61,376 bases of DNA from Clostridia bacterium (GTDB taxonomy: Bacteria > Bacillota > Clostridia > Oscillospirales > CAG-272): contig JAFQOP010000013.1 in assembly GCA_017403155.1 (NCBI GenBank), positions 1 through 61,376 on the forward strand, written 5' to 3'. The translations under genes were made by a program, and so were the position numbers. Under the pieces are notes generated by a model. That model was not told where the DNA came from, did no database searches, and worked only from the letters and a program-made list of their open reading frames with translations. Position 1 is the first letter of the stretch, and every line of letters starts with the position of its first letter. Positions 13,680 to 22,854 of this stretch are shown in pieces.

Positions 13680-16600
13680 TTATTTGCCGGAAAGCTTGCC
13701 GGTAAGAGTCTGAAGCTCACCGGAGCGACCAACGATAATCGTACGGTATTCGTTATACTCCTTCAGATACTTCTCGTAGTTAGAGTAGATGTTTGCGTTA
13801 ACTACGCTCTTTACTGCCTCCTCGCCGTTATAGCTTATGATGTAAGCGGAATGGCAAAGAACAGAGTAGAAGTCGTTAAGACCTGTGGTGAAGTGCATGT
13901 AGCTGTCATAGACGTACTGTGCCTTCGACATATTGGGTCCGAAGCTGGAGGTAAGGTTGTCGTACTCATCGCTTACGATATCTTCATCCGTAGACTTGTT
14001 GAAGTAGTTCTCCCAGTCAGCGGTGTTGGTAAAGGTATATCCGATCTCAAGGTCGGACTGAGTGCTATCAACAATCTCGAATACTACTGCGAAGGAGAGA
14101 GCAACTATCTGCTGTGCATCAATAACGAGTCTGTTAAGCTCGCCAAGCTCAATCTTGGTGTTCTCAAGCTTCGTCATCGAAACAATAGCTTCATCCGCGC
14201 TGCGGGTCTCGAATCTGATTCCTTCGAAGGAGCTTACAAGAGAAGCACGGAGAATTATTCTGCTGCCATCCTCGTTGTAGTGAATGAGGTATGCGGTCTT
14301 ACCGCCACCGAGGTCATCGATGATGATTTCCTCATAGGTGTTCATTACCCACATTGCGCCACCAACGCTGGGACGTGCAATCTCATCCTGAATTACAACG
14401 GTCTTTCTGTCATTGGTGACAAGCATACCGCGGAATGCGGAGGAGAGATACGCGGTGGAATAGCAGGAGCCGTTGTCAATTATAGCGTATGCGCCCTTTC
14501 CGTCGGGATCGATGTAGGTCTCGTACATATCACCGTTACCCGCTCTTCTCTGACCTAAGGACTCGTCGTCGGGAAGGAAGAGAGTGTTGTTACCCTCTGC
14601 GCTGTTTCTGTAGAACTGGTATCTGTAATCACCGAAATACTTATCTGCGTAGTAGTAGTCACTGCCGAGATCCACTGCCCACTTAACACCAAGGTTTTCG
14701 TAAATGAAGTTACCCGAGTCAATCTGACCGAACACCTCATCTGCGTCGCCGTTGCCGTAGGGGGAGTAGGAGTTTGCACCGCCCATGATACCTACGAACA
14801 TTGCATCCTTTTCCCAAGCGGATCTGGATACGAATGCATCAAGGCTGTCCATATAGTAGTCAAGCTCGAGAGTGGTATCTGCCTCAACGGTGCCGTCGGG
14901 ATAGAAGAGCACGTCAAACATCGTGATTCCCTTGCCCTCTGCAACCTGATTCTGGCGGATTGCGATAAGCTTGTTGTCTCCGAGAAGCGCGCCTGCATAG
15001 TTGAACATCTGAGTATCTACGGTAAGAACGTCACCGTCGATAATAGAGCCAAGACCCGTCTCGTGGTAGCCCCATGCCTCGCCGTCAGCATTGGCGATGT
15101 AGCATGCGAAGTAGAAGGTCTGGTCGATGCCCCAAGCATCCTTGAAGCCAAGGTCATCACCGGTGGAGGACTGAAGCGCCATAATGAGCTTCATAAACGC
15201 ATTGGTTCCAAGTGCCCAATAGCTTACCGACTCGATATATGAGCCGTCGGGAGCATACTGGTCAAGACCGTAGTCAGCAAGGTTACGAAGGTTGTTACCT
15301 ACGAGGTAGCAAATGCTGTCATAGTCGGTGTTATCAGCCGACTCAACGTATGCATAGCCCTCCTCGCCCATAATTGCGAGTGCACCGATGAGCATACCGG
15401 AGGTGCAGATTGCGTTGTAGCTGTCGGTACGGGTGATGTAGTGATCGCCGTAGCCGGAGGTTCTCGGGAAGTTACAGAACTCACCCATCGAGGATCTTAT
15501 TGCCTGAGAAAGACCCTTCTCGTAAATAACCGTTGCAAGCTCTGCAACAGCAGTGTCGCCTGCATTTGCCTTAATTACGTTGTAAAGCCAGTCGTATGCG
15601 ATAGCAAAGTTACCTGTTGCGGTAGCACAGTTAGGCATATAGCCGGGGCCCCAGTGCACCCACTCGCCGATAACGACCATCATATCGTATGCCAGAGCTG
15701 CATAGCGCTCGTCGCGGGTTATCTGGTATGCGAATGCAAGATCAACGAGCTCCTGGGTGAAGGTCTCGATCTCATAGAGTGCGGAGGTAGTGGGATTATA
15801 TCCGTCGGACGTATCCTTAACTCTTACGTCCTCGGGGTCGGTGGCAATGGGGTTGGAGGAGTCGTTGTATACGTTGACGGGCATCTTGTTGCCTCTGCCC
15901 TTCTCGTCGCCCTCCTGGATGCCTGCGTACTCGCCGCCCACAACCTCAGCTCTGTAATCATAGATAGCGTCAGCCTTTTCAACGAGGGTGGTAAGATAGC
16001 CCTTCAGAGCGGTGTCGGCATCTGCGGCATAGACTGCGTTCAGCGCATCGAACTTATCCTGATCTGCGATAATGTAGGGATGAAGGAACTCGGAGCTCTC
16101 AAGAGCCGCATCGTAAACCGACTTACCGGTTTCCTTATAGTTAGCATCAAGGTTGCCGTTCTCTACGTCAAACACGAACTGCTTCATCTTGTTAAGGATG
16201 CTGTCAAGTCCGTCAGCACGGGAAACGATAACCTCGTCGGGATTCTTGGCGGAAATCTCGTGTACAACCACAAGACCCATATTGTCATAAACGCCTCTCC
16301 AGCCGGGGAAGAGCGCCTCGACGTCCGCAAGAGCAATGAAGGGCGTGCCCTCAATGCTTACAGGGGGGGTGGAGAGCTTTACAAGCTCGCCCTCAACCTC
16401 TGCCTCTGCGAGATTCATAGTGAGGTAGGTGGTTTTGCCAGTAGGAAGGTTGATGTCATAGGACCTTCCGTCGGGGTGAGGATAGTAGGGATAATCGAGA
16501 TATGCAAGCACGTCCGTAAGGGGTGCCATTACGGTATCGCCAAGTCTGACGGGAGCCGCATCAATCTCAACCCTCTCGTTGCCGAACAGAGCCTTGTTTA

Positions 16601-17498
16601 CGCCGAGCTTCATAAAGAGTGCTTCAGCAAGAAGCTGCTCGGGCGACTTTTCGCTATCATTCTTATAAATAGGAACGGTTTTGTCAAGAGCGGTGTTTAT
16701 AAATATACCGTTACCCATTCCGCTTACGTCCTTGGGACCCTGAAGAGTGGGAGCCTGGTAGAATGCAAGGTTGTCAACGCAGATGCTCATACCTGCCTTG
16801 TTAACGCCCGCACCGCTTGCCATCCAACCGAGGTTGACCTTAGCTACACCAACATTCTCGGGCTTGAGGTTGGGACGGGTGAATTCACTGACCTTCTCAC
16901 CGTTTGCATATGCGGTGATAAAGAGCTTGGAGGTATCTGCCCAGTCGACAACGAGATCAACGTCAACCCACGCACCGTCCTCGAGGGAGGCTATGTGATT
17001 GGCCGGAGCCTCATCAAACGCATAGAGGTCATAACCGCTTATACGGAGAAGAGGAATGTTGGTGGTGCCCTCCTGGTAGAGGTTGAGCCAGAGGATGTTG
17101 CCGACGTCGCAAAGGTCGTCTGCCATAAGAGAGAGGCTTACAACAACCTTACCGCTTCTCTGAATCATCTTTCTCGCTTCAAGGTTGAGCTGGAGCTTGA
17201 GCTCCTTTGCGTTGCCCGCATGCTCAAGACGCATGAAGTAGTTGTAGTTGAAGTCGTCACCGACCTCGTAGTCTATCGAGGCGGTGTGACCCGAGAGGGT
17301 ATGGCTGAAGCCGTTAAGGGCATCCCATCCCTCGTCATACGTTCTGCTGTAAATAAGGTGGTCGCTGGGAACAAAGTTCTCAACCACGGTGTCGCCCGCG
17401 CCCTCGTCACCCTCTGCTGCGAAGGTGAATACGGAGAACACGGAGATAATAGAAGCAAGAGCTATTATCAACGCAAGTATTCTGTTAAAATTCTTCAT
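13680..17498 (-). CDS. Very large secreted heparinase II/III-like polysaccharide lyase
   Basis: 1272 residues with a Sec signal peptide (cleavage near FTFAAEG). In order: a concanavalin/LamG-like beta domain (about 45-260); a copper-amine-oxidase-N-like stalk domain (about 300-400, with RVEIDAAPVRLGDTVMAPLTD); an alpha/alpha-barrel region (about 440-820, with NFAIAYDWLYN and SGYGDHYITRTDSYNAIC); and a beta-sandwich region (about 860-1150, with AFVSRSAWEKDAMFVGIMGG). The last two resemble heparinase II/III and alginate-lyase-like PL families. A substrate such as a glycosaminoglycan or other polyuronate is inferred, helped by kdgK next door. There is no wall-anchoring motif. It lies 14 bases after the 1180-residue gene and is co-transcribed with it. 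Confidence 0.72.
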   Translation of the reverse strand: MKNFNRILALIIALASIISVFSVFTFAAEGDEGAGDTVVENFVPSDHLIYSRTYDEGWDALNGFSHTLSGHTASIDYEVGDDFNYNYFMRLEHAGNAKELKLQLNLEARKMIQRSGKVVVSLSLMADDLCDVGNILWLNLYQEGTTNIPLLRISGYDLYAFDEAPANHIASLEDGAWVDVDLVVDWADTSKLFITAYANGEKVSEFTRPNLKPENVGVAKVNLGWMASGAGVNKAGMSICVDNLAFYQAPTLQGPKDVSGMGNGIFINTALDKTVPIYKNDSEKSPEQLLAEALFMKLGVNKALFGNERVEIDAAPVRLGDTVMAPLTDVLAYLDYPYYPHPDGRSYDINLPTGKTTYLTMNLAEAEVEGELVKLSTPPVSIEGTPFIALADVEALFPGWRGVYDNMGLVVVHEISAKNPDEVIVSRADGLDSILNKMKQFVFDVENGNLDANYKETGKSVYDAALESSEFLHPYIIADQDKFDALNAVYAADADTALKGYLTTLVEKADAIYDYRAEVVGGEYAGIQEGDEKGRGNKMPVNVYNDSSNPIATDPEDVRVKDTSDGYNPTTSALYEIETFTQELVDLAFAYQITRDERYAALAYDMMVVIGEWVHWGPGYMPNCATATGNFAIAYDWLYNVIKANAGDTAVAELATVIYEKGLSQAIRSSMGEFCNFPRTSGYGDHYITRTDSYNAICTSGMLIGALAIMGEEGYAYVESADNTDYDSICYLVGNNLRNLADYGLDQYAPDGSYIESVSYWALGTNAFMKLIMALQSSTGDDLGFKDAWGIDQTFYFACYIANADGEAWGYHETGLGSIIDGDVLTVDTQMFNYAGALLGDNKLIAIRQNQVAEGKGITMFDVLFYPDGTVEADTTLELDYYMDSLDAFVSRSAWEKDAMFVGIMGGANSYSPYGNGDADEVFGQIDSGNFIYENLGVKWAVDLGSDYYYADKYFGDYRYQFYRNSAEGNNTLFLPDDESLGQRRAGNGDMYETYIDPDGKGAYAIIDNGSCYSTAYLSSAFRGMLVTNDRKTVVIQDEIARPSVGGAMWVMNTYEEIIIDDLGGGKTAYLIHYNEDGSRIILRASLVSSFEGIRFETRSADEAIVSMTKLENTKIELGELNRLVIDAQQIVALSFAVVFEIVDSTQSDLEIGYTFTNTADWENYFNKSTDEDIVSDEYDNLTSSFGPNMSKAQYVYDSYMHFTTGLNDFYSVLCHSAYIISYNGEEAVKSVVNANIYSNYEKYLKEYNEYRTIIVGRSGELQTLTGKLSGK

Positions 17499-17512
17499 TT
17501 TCTCTCGCCTCC

Positions 17513-20500
17513 TTATGCTTCAAGAATTGCACTGACGATTGCAAGAACGATGGAGGATATCTCCGATGCTCTCGTTGCGTTTACAAACTGGCCTGCCTCG
17601 GCGGTCGCATCGGCGTAAGCCGCGTTGTCACCGTTGTAAGCAGCAACTGCAGCCTCGTAGATTTCAATTGCCTCGTCTACGTCAGCATCGTTGTTAACAA
17701 GGTCATCAGCATAAAGCATGCACTCCTTGATTGCAACGTAGATTGCATTACGCTTGTCTATACCGGAAAGCTCTTCAGCCTCCTCGATTGCATTCGCTGC
17801 TACTACGAACAGCGCGCTGCTCTCGCGTGTCCTTGCAAGACTGTCGCGATACTCTCTGTACGTCTGTGCCGCTGCAAGTGCCTCCTCAGTATCAACGTTT
17901 ATTGCATTGTAGTAGGAGGTAGCAATCTCAAACTGCTCTTCAAGCTCACGGTAGCTCGTCAGAGTCTTCATATAATTTACGGTATTGATGAAATACTGGG
18001 TCTGCTGCTCAAGTACGTCCTCGAATGCGGACTCAAGTCCCTCGAGCTCGCCTGCATATACGTTGTATGTAACCTCAAGCTCCCTGAGCTGCTCTGCCTC
18101 GTCTGCAACAGCCTCGCGGACTGCTCTGGAGAGGGTGGTGTTCTTGGTTGCAAGATCCTCGGTTGCAAGGTAGTTCTTAACAGCCGTTACCGCAGAGAGC
18201 TTCTCGATATAGGACTCGGTTGCGGTATATCTTGCAAGGTACTCGGTGATAGCAGCGATGTGATTCTGCTGAAGGAGCTCATAGAAGAACACATCAACCT
18301 CGGAGAATATCTCAAGAGCCTCATCGATGCCCTCATACTCTTTATCGTATGCGCCCTCGTTTACTATGCCGCGAATGATGGTCATGTAGGAGGAAATTGT
18401 TTCCTCGTTTGCACCCCAGAACTCGGGAGTTGCCTCATAGCCGTCAAGGGAAAGCATATAATCGATACAGTTAACGATACGTCTGGAGTTCTCATACTTC
18501 TCACGCTCTTCAATCTGAGTGTCAAAGGATGCGTAGCGCTGGGCGATGGTCTCATAGCTGGGATCCGTGGGAGGAAGATAGCGAGTGATGATCTCATATG
18601 CCTCCTCAACCTCGGGAGTGAGGTCGAGAACCTCAAGGGTGTCAACGAGAACCTGACCCTCCTTGAGAACTACCGTCTTGCCGTCGAGGTTAACGACGCT
18701 GTTGTTGATGGACTCCTCATATGCAGCTACTGCGGGGTCGCCCTTAACAATATTCCAGATTTCAGCATCCTCAAATCCGGATCTCTTGTATATCTCGTCT
18801 GCAGATGCATCGTGACGGCGCAGAGCCACAAGGGTGGTCGCTCTGTCAAACTTCTTAACCGCCTCGATGAACTGAAGCACGTTGTTTACGTGGTCAATGA
18901 CAGCCTGCTTTGCGTAGACCTGACCCATAAGGTCCTGATAGCCGCCCGCGCTGGTGTCTGCCTTGTTGATAAGCTCGCCGTTCTTCTCTACGAAGGCGTT
19001 GATCTTGTTGATAGTATCCTGAACATCGTCAAGATTCTCGGAGGTGGGAACCTCAAGAGAGTTTACAAGCTCCGCAAGGTTCTGGAGGTTTGCCACCATT
19101 GCCTTCTCCTTGATCTCGGTCTCATAAACCGCAGCAAGCTCCTTGAATCTTGCTACGTAGCTCTCAAAGCCTGCCTTGTTCTCATACATAGGAAGCAGAA
19201 GCTCTGCTCTCTTGTATGCCGAGTTACGGGAGAGGTAGCTGGGCTTTGTACTGTCGGTAGCATAATCTACATAGTATTTGAACTGATCGTCCTGGCTCAT
19301 CTCGACGAACTTATGGATATTACGGGGCTCGGTGCCGAGGTATATCTGGTAGTTATCGATATCCCAACCGAAGTTGGTAGCATTACTGGGACCTACACGC
19401 ATGCCGCGTATCTTGTCGGCATCCATATCCTTGAAGGCGTAGTATATATCGAAGATGTATTCATAATTGACGTAGAACTTACCCGTTCTTGAGGAGGGGT
19501 CGTAGGTGAGGATGTAGTGCTGCCATACGTCATTCTGAACCACACCGTAAATATCCTGCCTCTTCTTATCGAAGTCGGTGGAACGTACATAGATACTTTC
19601 CGTTTTTCCTCCCCAGGACAGGGTGTCGGAGGTGAAGTGGGTATTACCTGCTCCGTAGCTGTCATCGGCAGCATAAATAGTGAAGCCGGTAAACTCGTGA
19701 GTAAATCTCATATCCCACTCGAATACAAGACCGTCGTCCTCACCCGCACCGTTAACTCTGGGCTCCATGTAAAAATGCTTTACAGAGGCTGTTTCCTCGG
19801 GATAGATGAAGGACTGATAGCCGTTCCTGTTATCACCCTCGCCCTCAAAAAGCTGTGCGACATAATACTCGCTGTTGCCGTTATGGCCGGTGAAGAGCTC
19901 GTTTGCAGCATTGTATGCCGTCTTCTCCTCGGAGGGAAGAGCAGATACCTCGTCTGCGGTAAGAGTGCCGTCATAGTTTTTGTCGAAGATTGCACGGAGG
20001 TCGTAATCGTCGAAGGGAGCAAGCTCGTCGAGAGCGGTAGCCTTTGCCTCAACCTCGGCATCGCGCGCAGTGAGAGCCGCCTTGAAGCCGTTTACAAGCT
20101 CGGGATACTTGTCTTCGGCATCAATGAGGTCCGCAAGCTCAAGATAGCTCTTAACGACAAGAATATCGTTGGTTCTGTCGAAGTATGCAAGGAACTGCAG
20201 ATGCTCCTTACGTGCCGCCTCCGCTTCTGCCTTTGCAACCTCAGCAGGCTTTCCTGCCTTCGTCGCAGCATTCTCCGCAGCCTTGTAGATCGCATCGAGC
20301 TGCGCTCTGAGATTGTCACTCTCCAGGTTCTTGAACTCGAGGTATGCGTTAACCTTATTAACTATTTCTTCGTCCTCGCTGTCGAAGTCACTGTCGTGAG
20401 GAATAGCGATGTATCTGTCTAATTCTCTCTGTATAGTGCCCGCAATAGCTTCCTCATACTTGTCGAGAGTAGCGGTATCGCTGAGGGGATAGCACTCAAC

Positions 20501-21055
20501 GAGAAGATCATACAGGCTGAGCATATTGACATCCGCCGTGACGTAATCGGGCGTTGCCTTGTCAACACTGATGGTATAGTTGTTGTAGAACTTATCCTCA
20601 AGGAACGCAAGGTTCTCGTCCTCAAGAAGAGCGAGAAGCTCCGCAAGGCCCTCCGTATCCTCGGATGCGGTACAGCCCACGAAGTGCGCATTGACCTTCT
20701 TCAGTTCTCTGATTTTGATCAAATCGGGCTTCGTTGCGTCCGCCTTACACTCAAGGTATGCATCGTAAAGTGTCTGACCAACCTCTACGGTCTTTGCCGC
20801 AGCTGTTGTCATATACACGGCATAGTCCTCGCTATCATCCCAGGTCGTGCTGTTATGATACGCGTAAAAGTCGCAAAGTATCGCGGACTTCGATGCAGCA
20901 TCGCCTGCGGTGTTCACGTCGTTGAGGAATTTTTCAAGCTGCGTGAGGTCGCCGGACTGCTTGCTCTCATCATCGGCTGCTATTACAGCAAATACCGAGG
21001 TGGCGATCAAAGCAAGCGCTACGATAACAATGAGAATTTTTTTAAGGTGTTTCAT
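17513..21055 (-). CDS. Very large secreted helical protein with central LamG-like domain
   Basis: 1180 residues, Sec signal peptide ending near FAVIAADD. Residues about 30-400 and 600-1160 are almost wholly charged amphipathic helix with coiled-coil character. Residues about 405-590 form a beta-rich concanavalin/LamG-like insert (FYMEPRVNGAGEDDGLVFEWDM, WQHYILTYDPSSRTGKFYVN). A DKNYDGTLTADE segment near 365 resembles an EF-hand/dockerin calcium loop. The C-terminus is a short hydrophobic stretch (ISSIVLAIVSAILEA). I do not recognise the family. As the first gene of an operon with the lyase-like enzyme it may bind the same polymer or act as a scaffold. Confidence 0.8.
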   Translation of the reverse strand: MKHLKKILIVIVALALIATSVFAVIAADDESKQSGDLTQLEKFLNDVNTAGDAASKSAILCDFYAYHNSTTWDDSEDYAVYMTTAAAKTVEVGQTLYDAYLECKADATKPDLIKIRELKKVNAHFVGCTASEDTEGLAELLALLEDENLAFLEDKFYNNYTISVDKATPDYVTADVNMLSLYDLLVECYPLSDTATLDKYEEAIAGTIQRELDRYIAIPHDSDFDSEDEEIVNKVNAYLEFKNLESDNLRAQLDAIYKAAENAATKAGKPAEVAKAEAEAARKEHLQFLAYFDRTNDILVVKSYLELADLIDAEDKYPELVNGFKAALTARDAEVEAKATALDELAPFDDYDLRAIFDKNYDGTLTADEVSALPSEEKTAYNAANELFTGHNGNSEYYVAQLFEGEGDNRNGYQSFIYPEETASVKHFYMEPRVNGAGEDDGLVFEWDMRFTHEFTGFTIYAADDSYGAGNTHFTSDTLSWGGKTESIYVRSTDFDKKRQDIYGVVQNDVWQHYILTYDPSSRTGKFYVNYEYIFDIYYAFKDMDADKIRGMRVGPSNATNFGWDIDNYQIYLGTEPRNIHKFVEMSQDDQFKYYVDYATDSTKPSYLSRNSAYKRAELLLPMYENKAGFESYVARFKELAAVYETEIKEKAMVANLQNLAELVNSLEVPTSENLDDVQDTINKINAFVEKNGELINKADTSAGGYQDLMGQVYAKQAVIDHVNNVLQFIEAVKKFDRATTLVALRRHDASADEIYKRSGFEDAEIWNIVKGDPAVAAYEESINNSVVNLDGKTVVLKEGQVLVDTLEVLDLTPEVEEAYEIITRYLPPTDPSYETIAQRYASFDTQIEEREKYENSRRIVNCIDYMLSLDGYEATPEFWGANEETISSYMTIIRGIVNEGAYDKEYEGIDEALEIFSEVDVFFYELLQQNHIAAITEYLARYTATESYIEKLSAVTAVKNYLATEDLATKNTTLSRAVREAVADEAEQLRELEVTYNVYAGELEGLESAFEDVLEQQTQYFINTVNYMKTLTSYRELEEQFEIATSYYNAINVDTEEALAAAQTYREYRDSLARTRESSALFVVAANAIEEAEELSGIDKRNAIYVAIKECMLYADDLVNNDADVDEAIEIYEAAVAAYNGDNAAYADATAEAGQFVNATRASEISSIVLAIVSAILEA

Positions 21056-21103
21056 TGTTGTTCTCCTTTGAATATTTCTCCTAAATTATTTTTAAGTAAT
21101 ATA

Positions 21104-21132
21104 ATTATAGCATTTGACCCCCTCCAGTTCAA
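21104..21132 (-). promoter_or_regulatory. Promoter of the giant secreted-protein operon
   Basis: On the minus strand: TTGAAC, a 17-base spacer, TATAAT. A strong AAAGGAG site precedes the ATG at 21055. Confidence 0.8.
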
Positions 21133-21204
21133 GGGCTTTTCACAGTTTTGGATATTTTGCCAGTTATTTTTTCACTTTTGCACAAAAAACGCTCAGATAT
21201 AAAG

Positions 21205-21237
21205 AGAGCGTCGCCACGTGAACCGTGCCGACGCTCT
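21205..21237 (-). terminator. Terminator after trpB
   Basis: AGAGCGTCG pairs with CGACGCTCT around an inner ACGT/CCGT-type stem; on the minus strand a CTTTAT tail follows. Confidence 0.7.
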
Positions 21238-21263
21238 GTGCGATGCTTTTTTTGCAGCATTTA

Positions 21264-22508
21264 TTACTTGGTTTCGTACTTCTCGAGGAATCTTTCACCC
21301 GTGCCGTAGTTCTCGTAGACGTAGTCGATATCCTTGTCTCCTCTGCCCGAGAGGCAAACGAGGATAGAGCCGTGACTGTGCTCCTTTGCATACCTGATGG
21401 CATAGGCAAGCGCGTGGGCACTCTCGATAGCGGGAATAATGCCCTCGTAATGAGAGAGCAGGAAGAATGCTTCCATAGCCTCCTCGTCGCTCGCAGTTTC
21501 GTAATGGACACGACCCGTGTCACGTAAATAGGCGTGCTCGGGGCCAACACCGGGATAGTCGAGACCCGATGCAATCGAGTACACGGGCAGCGGCTCACCG
21601 CTCTCATCAGCGAGCAGATAGCTGTCAAAGCCGTGCAAGCGGCCCTTCTTGCCAAACTGCATAGTTGCGGCGTGGTCTCCGATACCGCTGCCTCTGCCGA
21701 GAGGCTCGATGCCGTATATCTCAACGGGGTCTGCAAGGAAGGGAGTAAACATACCGAGAGAGTTGGAGCCACCACCGACGCAGGCACAGACGGCATCGGG
21801 CATTATGCCCGTCATATCGAGAAACTGCTCCCTCGCCTCAATGCCGACAACAGACTGGAAGTCGCGCACCATCTTGGGGAAGGGATGAGGGCCGAGGGCA
21901 GAGCCGATGCAGTATATAGCGTCCTTATATTCCTTCATGTATGCCTCAAAGGCTGCGTCAACCGCCTCCTTCAGGGTTTTCAGACCGTGGGTAACGGGGA
22001 TAACGTTGGCGCCGAGCATCTTCATTCTGATGACGTTGGGATGCTGCTTTGCAATATCGACCTCGCCCATATAGATGTCGCACTCCATCCCGAAGTATGC
22101 CGCCGCGGTAGCGAGAGCAACACCGTGCTGACCTGCTCCCGTCTCGGCAATGAGCTTCTTCTTGCCCATAAACTTGGCGAGAAGTCCCTCTCCCATGCAG
22201 TGGTTGAGCTTGTGTGCACCCGTGTGGTTGAGGTCCTCGCGCTTGAGGTATATCTGGCAATTGCCAAACAGTTTGGACAGTCTCTCGCAGTGATAGACGG
22301 GAGTAGGTCTGCCCTGGAATTCCTTTCTTATTCTTCTCAGCTCGTTAATAAACTGTGCCGAATGGCAGATAGCCTCGTAGGCATTATCCGCCTCGCGGAA
22401 GGCGGGGATGAGCTCCTCGGGCAGATATGCTCCACCGTACTCGCCAAAGTAGCCGTGCTCGTCGGGGAACTCCTTCAGGTAATTGTCAAACTCCTTGTAC
22501 TTGTTCAT
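21264..22508 (-). CDS. trpB: Tryptophan synthase beta subunit, stand-alone
   Basis: 414 residues from MNKYKEF, with GGAGG upstream. The PLP lysine is in [10 protein letters not shown] (Lys100), the phosphate-binding loop is GGGSNS, and [10 protein letters not shown] is conserved. It converts indole plus L-serine to tryptophan. No trpA or other trp gene is nearby, and the gene forms a single unit between its own Trp T-box and a terminator, so it may mainly salvage indole. A few positions differ from classical TrpB1 ([11 protein letters not shown]), but the catalytic motifs are intact. Confidence 0.93.
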   Translation of the reverse strand: MNKYKEFDNYLKEFPDEHGYFGEYGGAYLPEELIPAFREADNAYEAICHSAQFINELRRIRKEFQGRPTPVYHCERLSKLFGNCQIYLKREDLNHTGAHKLNHCMGEGLLAKFMGKKKLIAETGAGQHGVALATAAAYFGMECDIYMGEVDIAKQHPNVIRMKMLGANVIPVTHGLKTLKEAVDAAFEAYMKEYKDAIYCIGSALGPHPFPKMVRDFQSVVGIEAREQFLDMTGIMPDAVCACVGGGSNSLGMFTPFLADPVEIYGIEPLGRGSGIGDHAATMQFGKKGRLHGFDSYLLADESGEPLPVYSIASGLDYPGVGPEHAYLRDTGRVHYETASDEEAMEAFFLLSHYEGIIPAIESAHALAYAIRYAKEHSHGSILVCLSGRGDKDIDYVYENYGTGERFLEKYETK

Positions 22509-22531
22509 AGTAAGTACCTCCAAATTAAAAT

Positions 22532-22806
22532 AAAAAACCCCGAGGACAGCCAAAAGGCTGCACTCGGGGCGATAAAAAACATTTTTCGCGGTGCCACCCG
22601 ATTTCGGATAAAATCCCTGAGGCGTACTTCAATACGCCCGACACTGTAACGGGTGTCCTCCGTCAAGGCCTACTCACGCAAAAAGCGCCTTCGGTTTGCC
22701 CTCGAGGGTCCATTCACACACCGTCCTCTGCCGCAATCGCACCGCCTGCGGCTCTCTTGGAGAAGGCTTGGGGTGAGCTACTACTCCCTCTCATCGGTTT
22801 ATAGGG
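22532..22806 (-). promoter_or_regulatory. Tryptophan T-box riboswitch with terminator
   Basis: The canonical T-box GGTGGCACCGC lies at 22588-22598 on the minus strand; its UGGC bulge matches the G73-CCA end of tRNA-Trp. Stem I contains AGAGAGCC and a specifier loop GAATGGACC with UGG (Trp) at 22710-22712. The terminator is CCCCGAG-tgcagcc...-CTCGGGG (22538-22569) followed by T6. Uncharged tRNA-Trp should stabilise the antiterminator and allow trpB transcription. Confidence 0.93.
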
Positions 22807-22808
22807 TG

Positions 22809-22838
22809 ATTATACATCCTTTGGGGTGGATTTGTCAA
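22809..22838 (-). promoter_or_regulatory. Promoter of trpB T-box transcript
   Basis: Minus strand TTGACA, an 18-base spacer and TATAAT, placed between the comM-like stop and the T-box leader. Confidence 0.85.
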
Positions 22839-22854
22839 GGCATATTCGAAAAAT

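Noticed and set aside
15441-17618. A 725-codon open frame on the plus strand opposite the lyase gene
   Set aside because: It has no ribosome site and its composition is the codon mirror of the minus-strand gene, which has a signal peptide, promoter and domain structure.
18260-20422. Long plus-strand open frames opposite the 1180-residue gene
   Set aside because: Antisense mirrors of a GC-biased coding region; no start signal or recognisable domain.
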